From Variovorax sp. (GTDB lineage: Bacteria > Pseudomonadota > Gammaproteobacteria > Burkholderiales > Burkholderiaceae_C): a DNA stretch of 41,526 nt. The stretch spans positions 1 through 41,526 of the forward strand of contig JAGIAI010000044.1 of the NCBI GenBank assembly GCA_017744935.1, written 5' to 3'. Positions 33,798 to 40,592 of this stretch are shown here, piece by piece (position 1 is the first letter of the stretch; each line of letters starts with the position of its first letter). A program made the position numbers and the translations under genes. Below the pieces are notes generated by a model. That model was not told where the DNA came from, made no database searches, and worked only from the letters and a program-made list of their open reading frames with translations.

Positions 33798-33827
33798 GGC
33801 AGCGCGGCTCGTAGGGGCGACGCTGCC
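33798..33827 (+). repeat. hairpin in the leader of the Coq4-like gene
   Basis: GGCAGCG (33798-33804) and CGCTGCC (33821-33827) form a perfect seven-base inverted repeat with a 16-base loop, immediately before the AAAGGAG ribosome-binding site. It may shape the leader transcript. Regulatory meaning is inferred only. Confidence 0.4.
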
Positions 33828-33844
33828 GACAAAGGAGAGCTTTC

Positions 33845-34582
33845 ATGGCTGGCGCGACTTCCCTGTACCAACGCGATCTTCCGACCGCATTCCGAGCGAT
33901 GCGCAAACTGCTTTTGAACAGTGACGACACGACGCAGGTGTTCATCATCATGCGCTCGCTCAATGGCTCGGCGGCCCAGAAGAATTTCGATCGGTTGATG
34001 TTGACGCCCAACGGCCCGCGGGCAGCCTATCGCCGTGTCGAATTGGCCGAGCGTTTCTCGGACCCCGCATTCATCGCGAGCTTCGACCCTGGCACCGTTG
34101 GGGCCGCCTATCGTTCATTCCTCGAATCGACGGGCTACTCGGCAGCCGGCCTGGCCGAGATCTCGAATTTCGACCGCGAAGCGCTGGTCGAACATCCTTA
34201 TGCCTGGATGGGCAGGCGAATCCGGGACGTCCACGACATCTGGCACGTTCTGACCGGCTACAAGGCCGACGAAACCCTCGGCGAAGCCAGCCTGGTCGCG
34301 TTCAGCTATGCGCAGACAGGTGGCCTCGGCTGGGCCTTCATCGCGTTCGCCTCGGCACTAAAGAGCCTGCGCGTGACTCGGAGCACCGCCTTCGTCCGAG
34401 CCGTGATCGAAGGCTGGCGAAATGGGCGCAATGCGGCGTGGTTGCTGGGCGAGGACTATGAGACCCTGTTGCACGAACCTCTCGACGACGCGCGCAAGCG
34501 GCTGGGCATCACCGAGCCGGTGGCTTACAGGGCGGCGCAGCAACGGTTTGCAGTGGGTGCAGCCATGGCGACCAGCCGCTAG
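33845..34582 (+). CDS. Coq4-family protein
   Basis: A 245-residue protein with the Coq4 hallmark: HDIWH at 130-134 followed by LTGYKADETLGEASL, the family HDxxH-x(11-12)-E zinc-binding pattern (Glu147). The rest is helical (FAYAQTG-like FSYAQTGGLGWAFIAFA). Eukaryotic COQ4 organises ubiquinone synthesis and has been linked to ring decarboxylation and hydroxylation steps; bacterial relatives are less well defined. It lies apart from any ubi genes here, so a symbol is not assigned. AAAGGAG precedes the start. Its TAG stop shares CTAG with the convergent small gene. Confidence 0.8.
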   Translation: MAGATSLYQRDLPTAFRAMRKLLLNSDDTTQVFIIMRSLNGSAAQKNFDRLMLTPNGPRAAYRRVELAERFSDPAFIASFDPGTVGAAYRSFLESTGYSAAGLAEISNFDREALVEHPYAWMGRRIRDVHDIWHVLTGYKADETLGEASLVAFSYAQTGGLGWAFIAFASALKSLRVTRSTAFVRAVIEGWRNGRNAAWLLGEDYETLLHEPLDDARKRLGITEPVAYRAAQQRFAVGAAMATSR

Positions 34583-34890
34583 CCCCACGTCGGAATGCCG
34601 CGCAAGGCATCGTTGGGTCGATCAAGAATGTCGACGCCTGTGATGTCGCGTCCGCCGGGCAGAAGGCGAACATCGCAAATCACTTCCCAGGTGTGACTCT
34701 CGGTGCGCCGCGCGACGCTGACTTCTTCACCGGAGGCAATGAGGTCGATGCATTCCTGAATGCTGATTCTTCTAGCCGCTCCCAACGCGAGTTCATTCGA
34801 ACCGAGTTGCTTGTCGACAACCGGATGAAGAGCCACGAAATCGATCTTGTCGCCGTCGTAGTGAACAGCGGTGATTGCATGCTGGGCCAT
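34579..34890 (-). CDS. small conserved-looking hypothetical protein (DUF3892-like)
   Basis: A 103-residue soluble protein: MAQHAITAVHYDGDKIDFVA, then EVSVARRTESHTWEVICDVRLLPG and a short C-terminus. The pattern of an N-terminal strand (ITAVHYDG) and central I..GEEV..A suggests a small alpha/beta domain, with some likeness to DUF3892, but I am not certain. GGAGG six bases upstream supports ATG 34890. Its stop shares the CTAG palindrome with the convergent Coq4-like gene. Confidence 0.62.
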   Translation of the reverse strand: MAQHAITAVHYDGDKIDFVALHPVVDKQLGSNELALGAARRISIQECIDLIASGEEVSVARRTESHTWEVICDVRLLPGGRDITGVDILDRPNDALRGIPTWG

Positions 34891-34990
34891 ACGGGACCTC
34901 CGTTCGCACCCCCAAATGTGCCACTTTCGGCGTCGGTATGGCGGTGGCGCGTCATCATCAATCAACAACAACAAACAACCCCGGCGCCCA

Positions 34991-36157
34991 TCAGCGCCAG
35001 GCGTTGCCCACCTGGATGTACCAGGTGCCGCTTTCCGGACCCTTGGCGTAGTCCATGCCGACCCACAGGCCGAGCCGGCGCGCGATCAGGTAGCGGAAGC
35101 CGACGCCTCTGCTCACTGCGGTCGTCGCGTCGCTGAAGTCGGTCGACTTCCCCCACGCGCGCCCCGCGCCGATGAAGCCGACTGCCGCCCAGCGCGGCGT
35201 GAATGACCAGCGCAGCTCGGTCTCGACCACCGCCGTGTGGTCGTCCTGGTAGCGCGCCGCCGGAATCCCGCGCATGTCGATGAAGGGCAGCATGTAGAAA
35301 GGCACCCGGCCGCTCACGCTGCGGCCGTCGAGCCGGCCGGCGAGCACCAGGTTCTTGTCGATCGGCAGGTAGGCGAACACGTGCGCCCGGTAGCTCTGGA
35401 AGCGCGTGTCGCTGCCCCAGTCGGGGTCGTAGAAGGTGGCGTCGAAAGCGCCGGTCCAACCCTTGGAGGGCGTGAAGATGTTGTCGCGCGAATCGTGCTC
35501 CAGGGTCAAGCCGAGCCCCGAGGTCCGGCGCGTCGTCTGGTCGGGCGACAGGCCCGAGCGCGGGTCCTGGCTCAGGTCGAGCTTGCTGTTGAGGTCCAGG
35601 AAGATCCACCGCGCGCCCAACCAGTTGTCGCTGTCGCCGATGCGCCGGAGCACCTGCTGCATGGACATCCAGCCGTCGAGCGAGTAGTTGATACTGCGCG
35701 CGTCGCCACCGAGGCCGCTGCCGCCAATGCCGTAGAAGGCCAGGTTCACGTCCGCACGGCCGACACCGCCGCGATAGCGCCAGCGGTCGTCCAGGAAGGT
35801 CATCATGCCGCCGGCGAAGGCTGCCTTGGTGCCGTTCTCGGTCGCGGCGCCGCCGAGCACGAAGATGTCGGGCGGCGTCATGTGCCCGGTTTCCTTGGCG
35901 CGCTCGGCGCTCTCTCCCAGCGAGTTGCGCACGAACATCAGCGCCACACCGCCGCCATAGCCCACTGCGGGTTCGGTGATGACGATCGGCACCGGCAGGA
36001 AGCCCTTGCGATCGATCATCCAGTCCGAGATGTCGAGGTGCCCGTCCTGCTGGTCGATGAAGCCTTCCATGAAGGCGCGCGCCGGCTGGGAGAGCGTGCC
36101 GGCTGCAAGCAACACAACGAAGGCATTCCTGCAGCGAGCAGCCAGGCGACCCCTCAT
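34991..36157 (-). CDS. BamA/TamA-like outer-membrane beta-barrel protein without POTRA domains
   Basis: A 388-residue outer-membrane protein. The signal peptide ends near PARA (residue 28). There is no room for POTRA domains; the mature protein is nearly all barrel with alternating strands and short turns. Omp85-like marks include VGYGGGVALMF, GLGLTLEHDSRDNIFTPSKGWTG (the family D-R-D-N..P..G pattern near the middle) and the final strands, ending GTWYIQVGNAWR. Such short Omp85 proteins are of uncertain function (lipid or protein transport). AGGAA seven bases before the ATG supports the start. It is monocistronic. Confidence 0.78.
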   Translation of the reverse strand: MRGRLAARCRNAFVVLLAAGTLSQPARAFMEGFIDQQDGHLDISDWMIDRKGFLPVPIVITEPAVGYGGGVALMFVRNSLGESAERAKETGHMTPPDIFVLGGAATENGTKAAFAGGMMTFLDDRWRYRGGVGRADVNLAFYGIGGSGLGGDARSINYSLDGWMSMQQVLRRIGDSDNWLGARWIFLDLNSKLDLSQDPRSGLSPDQTTRRTSGLGLTLEHDSRDNIFTPSKGWTGAFDATFYDPDWGSDTRFQSYRAHVFAYLPIDKNLVLAGRLDGRSVSGRVPFYMLPFIDMRGIPAARYQDDHTAVVETELRWSFTPRWAAVGFIGAGRAWGKSTDFSDATTAVSRGVGFRYLIARRLGLWVGMDYAKGPESGTWYIQVGNAWR

Positions 36158-36185
36158 GCTGCGCGTTCCTTTCGATGACGTGGAA

Positions 36186-36330
36186 GACGGTCTAAAAACG
36201 CCAACGTACTAAATCGCCCCTGGACGGTCTATGGCACTTTGGTGCAAGGCTGAGTTGCAAGCGGGTTTTCAACTTGAAACAAATCCGCGCGGTCTGCCAT
36301 GGTTTGATCCCACCACGGTATGGACGGTAA
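36186..36330. promoter_or_regulatory. intergenic region with GACGGT repeats and a TTTCAA dyad
   Basis: The 195-base gap between the divergent barrel gene (start 36157) and the zinc-ribbon gene (start 36353) contains GACGGTCTA at 36186-36194 and 36223-36231, plus GACGGTAA at 36323-36330. In between, TTTCAA-C-TTGAAA (36267-36279) is a perfect six-base dyad. The layout suggests binding sites for one or two regulators. No promoter elements are certain. Confidence 0.4.
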
Positions 36331-36352
36331 TCACCAGACGTCTTAGGGAGCC

Positions 36353-37177
36353 ATGTCGACTTCGGCCCATTCGGACCCGCCCGCTTTCTCGGTGCCCTGC
36401 AAGCACTGTGCGGCGCTGCTGCATCCGCAGGAACGGATCTGCCCCTTCTGCAGCTACGACCAGGGCGCGCCCACCGAGGAGGTGGAAGGCCTGCATGCCC
36501 TCTCGGAGTTCGAAAGCCCGGACACGCTGCCGCCGCTCGACGACGATCAGACGCTGATCATGCCGAGGCGCGCGCGACAGAAAGCCTCCACCGGACGCGC
36601 GGTCGTCGCGGCGCCCGCGGTGCCGATCGCACTGCGTCCGGCCCGGCCCGCCTACACCACGCCGGACAGCTTCTGGCAGAAGGAAGAGCCTGAGCGATCA
36701 CGGCCGATGCGCTGGATCGGCGGACTGGCCATCAGCCTCGTTGCGGCGGTGGTGCTGTTCGCGATCACGCTGGCGCTCGATTACTTCTACTTCGACAAGC
36801 GCACCGAGCCCGGCAAGGCGCGCGCCTTCCAGTCCGACATTGCGCAGGTGCGCGCGGCCCTCGGCCGCGGTGACCTGAGCACCGCCGAACGCACGCTCGA
36901 TTCGCTGGACGCCGACTATTCGGACAACCCGACTCTGCAGCCCCTGCGCGAGGAACTGGACCGGCGCATGCAAGAGCAGGAAACCCGCCGCGAGCAGCTT
37001 CGTGACGCGGCGAAGAGGGCGTCGCAGGCGATCGGCGTGCCGGACTCTCCGGAACCGCCGGCCGTGAAGGCGACGTCCGCAGCACAGGTCCCCGCGGCGC
37101 AGGAGAAGGAAGCGCAGTGCAATGAAGCGCTTGCCGCGCTGTCCCTGTGTTCGACGGATGCCGGCAGGGCGCCATGA
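36353..37177 (+). CDS. zinc-ribbon membrane protein with a coiled-coil/helical tail
   Basis: A 274-residue protein. A zinc ribbon CKHCAALLHPQERICPFC (about 16-33) is followed by an acidic, Pro-rich linker, one membrane segment (LAISLVAAVVLFAITLALDYFYF, about 125-148), and then a helical, Glu/Arg-rich region (LREELDRRMQEQETRREQLR) that may form a coiled coil. Short TPR-like phrases (ALGRGDLSTAERTLDSLDAD) precede it. The ribbon is expected in the cytoplasm and the tail in the periplasm. The function is unknown. It lies 45 bases before the TAXI gene and may be co-transcribed. Confidence 0.65.
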   Translation: MSTSAHSDPPAFSVPCKHCAALLHPQERICPFCSYDQGAPTEEVEGLHALSEFESPDTLPPLDDDQTLIMPRRARQKASTGRAVVAAPAVPIALRPARPAYTTPDSFWQKEEPERSRPMRWIGGLAISLVAAVVLFAITLALDYFYFDKRTEPGKARAFQSDIAQVRAALGRGDLSTAERTLDSLDADYSDNPTLQPLREELDRRMQEQETRREQLRDAAKRASQAIGVPDSPEPPAVKATSAAQVPAAQEKEAQCNEALAALSLCSTDAGRAP

Positions 37178-37222
37178 GGTGCCGCCGAAGCGCCAACGAT
37201 CATCAACCCCGAAGGAGCCGAC

Positions 37223-38299
37223 ATGCCACTCAGATCCATACTGACCGGGCTGATCCTGATCGCCCTTCTGCCCTTTGCCGACGCGCAGCAGCCCAGGGCG
37301 CAGTACAAGATCGTCACTGCGTCGAAGGCCGGCACCTACATCCAGATCGGCCGCGACCTTGCCAAGTACGTCGCCGAGCCGGCGGGCATCGAGCTGGAGG
37401 TGCTGGAGTCCAAGGGGTCGGCCGAGAACATCTCGCGCATGCGCTTCGAGCCCGGCGTGAAGCTGGCGCTGGTGCAGTCCGACGTGTACCAGGCCTTCCT
37501 CGACGAAGCGAAAGCCGGCAACCCCGATGCGGGCAACATCATCCGCCCGCTGCGGCTGATCATGCCGCTCTATGACGAGGAGATCTATTTCGTCGCGCGC
37601 GCCGATTCGCCGCTGGAGTACATCCACGAGATCAAGAACAAGAAGATCGGCGTCGGCCCCATTGGCAGCGGCACCGCGCTGAGCTCGCGCACGCTCTACC
37701 AGCTCATGTTCGACGAACCCATTCCGGTGGCCAGCGCGCAGTACCTCACCAACGAGGAAGCGCTCGCGCAGCTCACCGTCGAGAAGAGCATCGACGTCGC
37801 GATCATCGTTGCAGGGCAGCCCGCGAAGCTGTTTTCCGACATGAAGCCCGAGGCGCGCAAGTACATCAAGATCCTCAAGCTCGACGACAAAGCCACCGAA
37901 TCGGCGCGTGCCATGAAGACCTACTTCCCGGCAACGATCCGCACTTCCAGCTACCCCAGCTGGCTCACCGAGGACGTGCCGACGCTCACTGTGAAGGCCT
38001 ACCTCGTCACCTACGACTACGGACTGCAATCGACGGTCGGCAACCTGGTGCGATTCGCCGATTCGCTGTGCACGAACTTCGACAAGCTCCAGGCCAACGG
38101 CCATCCCAAGTGGAAGCAGGTTCGACTCGAACTGCCACCGCTGCGGCAGGGTTGGCGCTACTACGGCCCGATGGAAAAGCGCCTGCGCACCTGCATTGCG
38201 AGCCAGGCTGCGGCCGCGCCGTCGTACACCTCTAATCCTCCTCCGAGGACACGCCCATGTACCGAACAGGAGATGGTGCTCGGCATCTGCAAGCGGTAG
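37223..38299 (+). CDS. TAXI-family TRAP-type solute-binding protein
   Basis: A 358-residue protein with a signal peptide ending near PFADA. Typical TAXI motifs are YKIVTASKAGTYIQIGRDLAKY, VLESKGSAENISRMRFEPGV with LALVQSDVYQAF, then KIGVGPIGSGTALSSRTLYQ. TAXI proteins are binding subunits of TRAP transporters, commonly for glutamate/alpha-ketoglutarate-type or other acids; the fused DctQM membrane subunit is absent nearby, so this is an orphan receptor here. The C-terminus (after about 315) carries Cys residues and a Pro-rich tail. AAGGAG five bases upstream fits the ATG. Confidence 0.85.
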   Translation: MPLRSILTGLILIALLPFADAQQPRAQYKIVTASKAGTYIQIGRDLAKYVAEPAGIELEVLESKGSAENISRMRFEPGVKLALVQSDVYQAFLDEAKAGNPDAGNIIRPLRLIMPLYDEEIYFVARADSPLEYIHEIKNKKIGVGPIGSGTALSSRTLYQLMFDEPIPVASAQYLTNEEALAQLTVEKSIDVAIIVAGQPAKLFSDMKPEARKYIKILKLDDKATESARAMKTYFPATIRTSSYPSWLTEDVPTLTVKAYLVTYDYGLQSTVGNLVRFADSLCTNFDKLQANGHPKWKQVRLELPPLRQGWRYYGPMEKRLRTCIASQAAAAPSYTSNPPPRTRPCTEQEMVLGICKR

Positions 38300-38332
38300 G
38301 CTCTGATCTTCAAGAGTGGGAGATGACTACAG

Positions 38333-39214
38333 ATGCAAAGCACGGAAACGCACTTCGAACTCACCGGAACCGACGCACAGGCCATAGAAGCCCATCGCTG
38401 GCAAGCCCGGGACCCATCGCATGAGCGCGCCATCGTGCAGATCGCGCACGGCATGGGCGAGCATGCGCTGCGCTACAGGCCGCTCGCCGACGTGCTGACG
38501 CAGGCCGGCTGTGCGGTCTATGCCAACGAGCATCGTGGTCATGGCCGGCTGGCGCAGTCGCTCGGCCAGCTCGGCAACTTCGGACCGCGCGGCTTCGAGG
38601 GGCTGGTGGACGACATGGCCGTGCTGAGCCGCCATGCGCGCGACAGGCATCCGGGCCTGCCGTTGATCCTGCTCGGCCACAGCATGGGTTCCTTCGCGGC
38701 CCAGTACTACCTCCTCAAGTACAGCGGGATGCTGGCCGGCGCGGCGCTCTCCGGCACCACCGCACTCGACCTGCTGGGCGCTGCGCTGCAATCCGGTTTC
38801 CGCCTCGAGGACATGAACGCTGCGCTTCCCGATGTGCGCACGCCCTTCGACTGGTTGAGCCGCGACCCCGCACAGGTCGACGCCTACATCAACGATCCGC
38901 TGTGCGGCTTCACCGTCACGCCCGAGGGCATGGGCTCGATGTTCGCGCACATCGGCGATCTCACGCCGCCCGTCATGCGCGAGCACATCCGGCCCGAACT
39001 GCCCCTTTATCTGTTCATCGGCGACCAGGATCCGGTGAGCCACAAGGGCGAGTGGTTCTATCCGCTGGTGCGGCGCTACCGCGAAGCCGGTCTGCGCGAC
39101 GTGTCGGCCCACGTCTTCGGCGGCGCGCGCCACGAGACGTTGAACGAAATCAATCGCGAGGAAGTCGTCGCGGTGCTGCTGGCCTGGATCGACCGGGTGA
39201 TCGGAAAGGCCTAG
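38333..39214 (+). CDS. alpha/beta hydrolase, monoacylglycerol-lipase-like (Hydrolase_4)
   Basis: A 293-residue serine hydrolase. The lysophospholipase/MAGL motifs are IVQIAHGMGEHALRYRPLADVL (34-55), the EHRGHG loop (66-71) and the nucleophile GHSMG with Ser117; Asp lies in FIGDQDPVSHKG and His in GGARHETLNE. The cap region in the middle is about 80 residues. There is no signal peptide. It probably hydrolyses monoglycerides or small esters. It lies 33 bases after the TAXI gene on the same strand. Its TAG stop shares CTAG with the convergent cyclase gene. Confidence 0.85.
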   Translation: MQSTETHFELTGTDAQAIEAHRWQARDPSHERAIVQIAHGMGEHALRYRPLADVLTQAGCAVYANEHRGHGRLAQSLGQLGNFGPRGFEGLVDDMAVLSRHARDRHPGLPLILLGHSMGSFAAQYYLLKYSGMLAGAALSGTTALDLLGAALQSGFRLEDMNAALPDVRTPFDWLSRDPAQVDAYINDPLCGFTVTPEGMGSMFAHIGDLTPPVMREHIRPELPLYLFIGDQDPVSHKGEWFYPLVRRYREAGLRDVSAHVFGGARHETLNEINREEVVAVLLAWIDRVIGKA

Positions 39215-40263
39215 GTTGCGGCCGGTCCGGCGACCGCGTGCACTTCCACCGGCGCCGATTTGCCCCTGAACTGCGCCGGGCCGAGCGCCTCGACTTCAAC
39301 GCGTCCCTCGATTTCCGCGCAGGTCGCGGGGTCGATCAGGATCCCGCGCTTCGCGACTTTCGTGTGTTCCTCCAGCCGCGCCGCGAGGTTCACCGTGTCG
39401 CCGATGCAGGTGTAGGTCGCGCGCTGATGCGTTCCGGTGTAGCCGGCGACCATCTCGCCGGTAGCGATGCCCACGCCGATGCGCAGCGGGGTCTTCTTCG
39501 CGGCCACGCGCTCCACGTTCAGCAGTTCGATCATCTCCATCATGTCGAGCGCTGCGTAGACGGCGGCGGCGCTGTGATCCTCCAGCGGCAGCGGTGCGCC
39601 GAAGATCGCCATCAGCCCGTCGCCGATCATCTGGTTCACCACACCGCCGTGACCGTTGATCGCATCGAACATCAGCGTGTAGTAGGTGTTGAGCAGCTCG
39701 ATCGTCTCTTCCGGCGGCTGCGATTCGACAAGCGCCGTGAAGCCGCGGATGTCGCAGAACATCACCGTCGCATGCACACGCCGCCCGCCGAGCGCGAACC
39801 CGGACTGCTGCAGGTCCTGCGCGACTTCGGAGGTTGCGAAGCGGCGCACCATTTCCTTCTGCTGGTCTCGCAGGCGTTTCTTCTCGAGGCTCGAATCGAT
39901 ACGCGCCTTGAGCAGCACCGGGTTGACCGGCTTGTGCAGGTAGTCTTCGGCGCCCAGCTCGATGCAGCGCGCGATGTTCGCAACGCCCTCGAGCGAGGAA
40001 GTAACGATCACCGGGAGGTCGCGCAACTTGGGGTCGTCGCTGAGCTGCTCCAGCACCTGGAAGCCGTTCATCTCCGGCATCTCCATGTCGAGCAGCATCA
40101 GGTCGAAGGAGTCCCGGCGCAGGAATTCGAGCGCGACGCGTCCGTTTTCCGCGCATTCGACCGTGTGGCCCTGCAGCTCGAGGCTGCGCGTCATCAGCAG
40201 GCGATTGACCTTGTTGTCGTCCGTGACCAGCAGGCGCGCGGGTGCATGTCGCGGTTCAACCAT
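39211..40263 (-). CDS. response regulator with class III nucleotide cyclase output
   Basis: A 350-residue protein. The REC domain (10-125) has the acidic pair Asp15-Asp16, phospho-acceptor Asp59 (LLDMEMPEMNG), and Lys111 (YLHKPV). A short helical linker follows (EKKRLRDQQKEMVRRFA), then a class III cyclase domain (about 160-345) with metal Asp171 (FCDIRGFTALVE) and Asp215 (IGDGLMAIFG), and transition-state Asn292 and Arg296 (VNLAARLEE). At the usual adenine-binding Lys before the second Asp there is Gln211 (VVNQMIGDG), so base specificity is uncertain. It is last in the kinase-Hpt-regulator operon; the start overlaps the Hpt stop by eight bases. Confidence 0.87.
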   Translation of the reverse strand: MVEPRHAPARLLVTDDNKVNRLLMTRSLELQGHTVECAENGRVALEFLRRDSFDLMLLDMEMPEMNGFQVLEQLSDDPKLRDLPVIVTSSLEGVANIARCIELGAEDYLHKPVNPVLLKARIDSSLEKKRLRDQQKEMVRRFATSEVAQDLQQSGFALGGRRVHATVMFCDIRGFTALVESQPPEETIELLNTYYTLMFDAINGHGGVVNQMIGDGLMAIFGAPLPLEDHSAAAVYAALDMMEMIELLNVERVAAKKTPLRIGVGIATGEMVAGYTGTHQRATYTCIGDTVNLAARLEEHTKVAKRGILIDPATCAEIEGRVEVEALGPAQFRGKSAPVEVHAVAGPAAT

Positions 40264-40591
40264 GGCAGAGCTCCGTGAGCGCCGCCGCGACGCGCTCGTA
40301 TTCCTGTGCGAGTGCGTCAATCGGGGAGCCGTCCGCCGGCAGGCCGCCGAGCTCCTGCTCCCGGGCCATCGCGCCGAGCGTGCGCGCACCGAAAGTCAGG
40401 CTGTTCGATTTCAGCGAATGTGCCGCGCGCCGATAGTCGTCGGCCTTGCCGGCCGCAAACGCCTCGCGCAGCTCCTGCAGCATCGCCGGCGCTTCTTCCA
40501 TGAAGGTCTGCACCAGTTCGTTGACGAAATCGGCACCCGCGGTCTCCTGCAGTTCGGCAAAAGTCGCGGGGTCGATGATTGCTTCACTCAT
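40256..40591 (-). CDS. Hpt (histidine phosphotransfer) domain protein
   Basis: A 111-residue four-helix Hpt protein. The phosphorylatable His58 lies in AAHSLKSNS, preceded by EEAPAMLQELREA and followed by GARTLGAMAREQE. It would shuttle phosphate from the hybrid kinase REC to the downstream cyclase regulator. It starts one base after the kinase stop and overlaps the cyclase gene by eight bases, which is strong evidence for one phosphorelay operon. Confidence 0.9.
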   Translation of the reverse strand: MSEAIIDPATFAELQETAGADFVNELVQTFMEEAPAMLQELREAFAAGKADDYRRAAHSLKSNSLTFGARTLGAMAREQELGGLPADGSPIDALAQEYERVAAALTELCHG

Positions 40592-40592
40592 G

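Noticed and set aside
38902..40278. Plus-strand open frame of 458 codons across the hydrolase end and the cyclase gene
   Set aside because: REC and cyclase motifs are on the minus strand; this frame begins inside the hydrolase gene in another frame.
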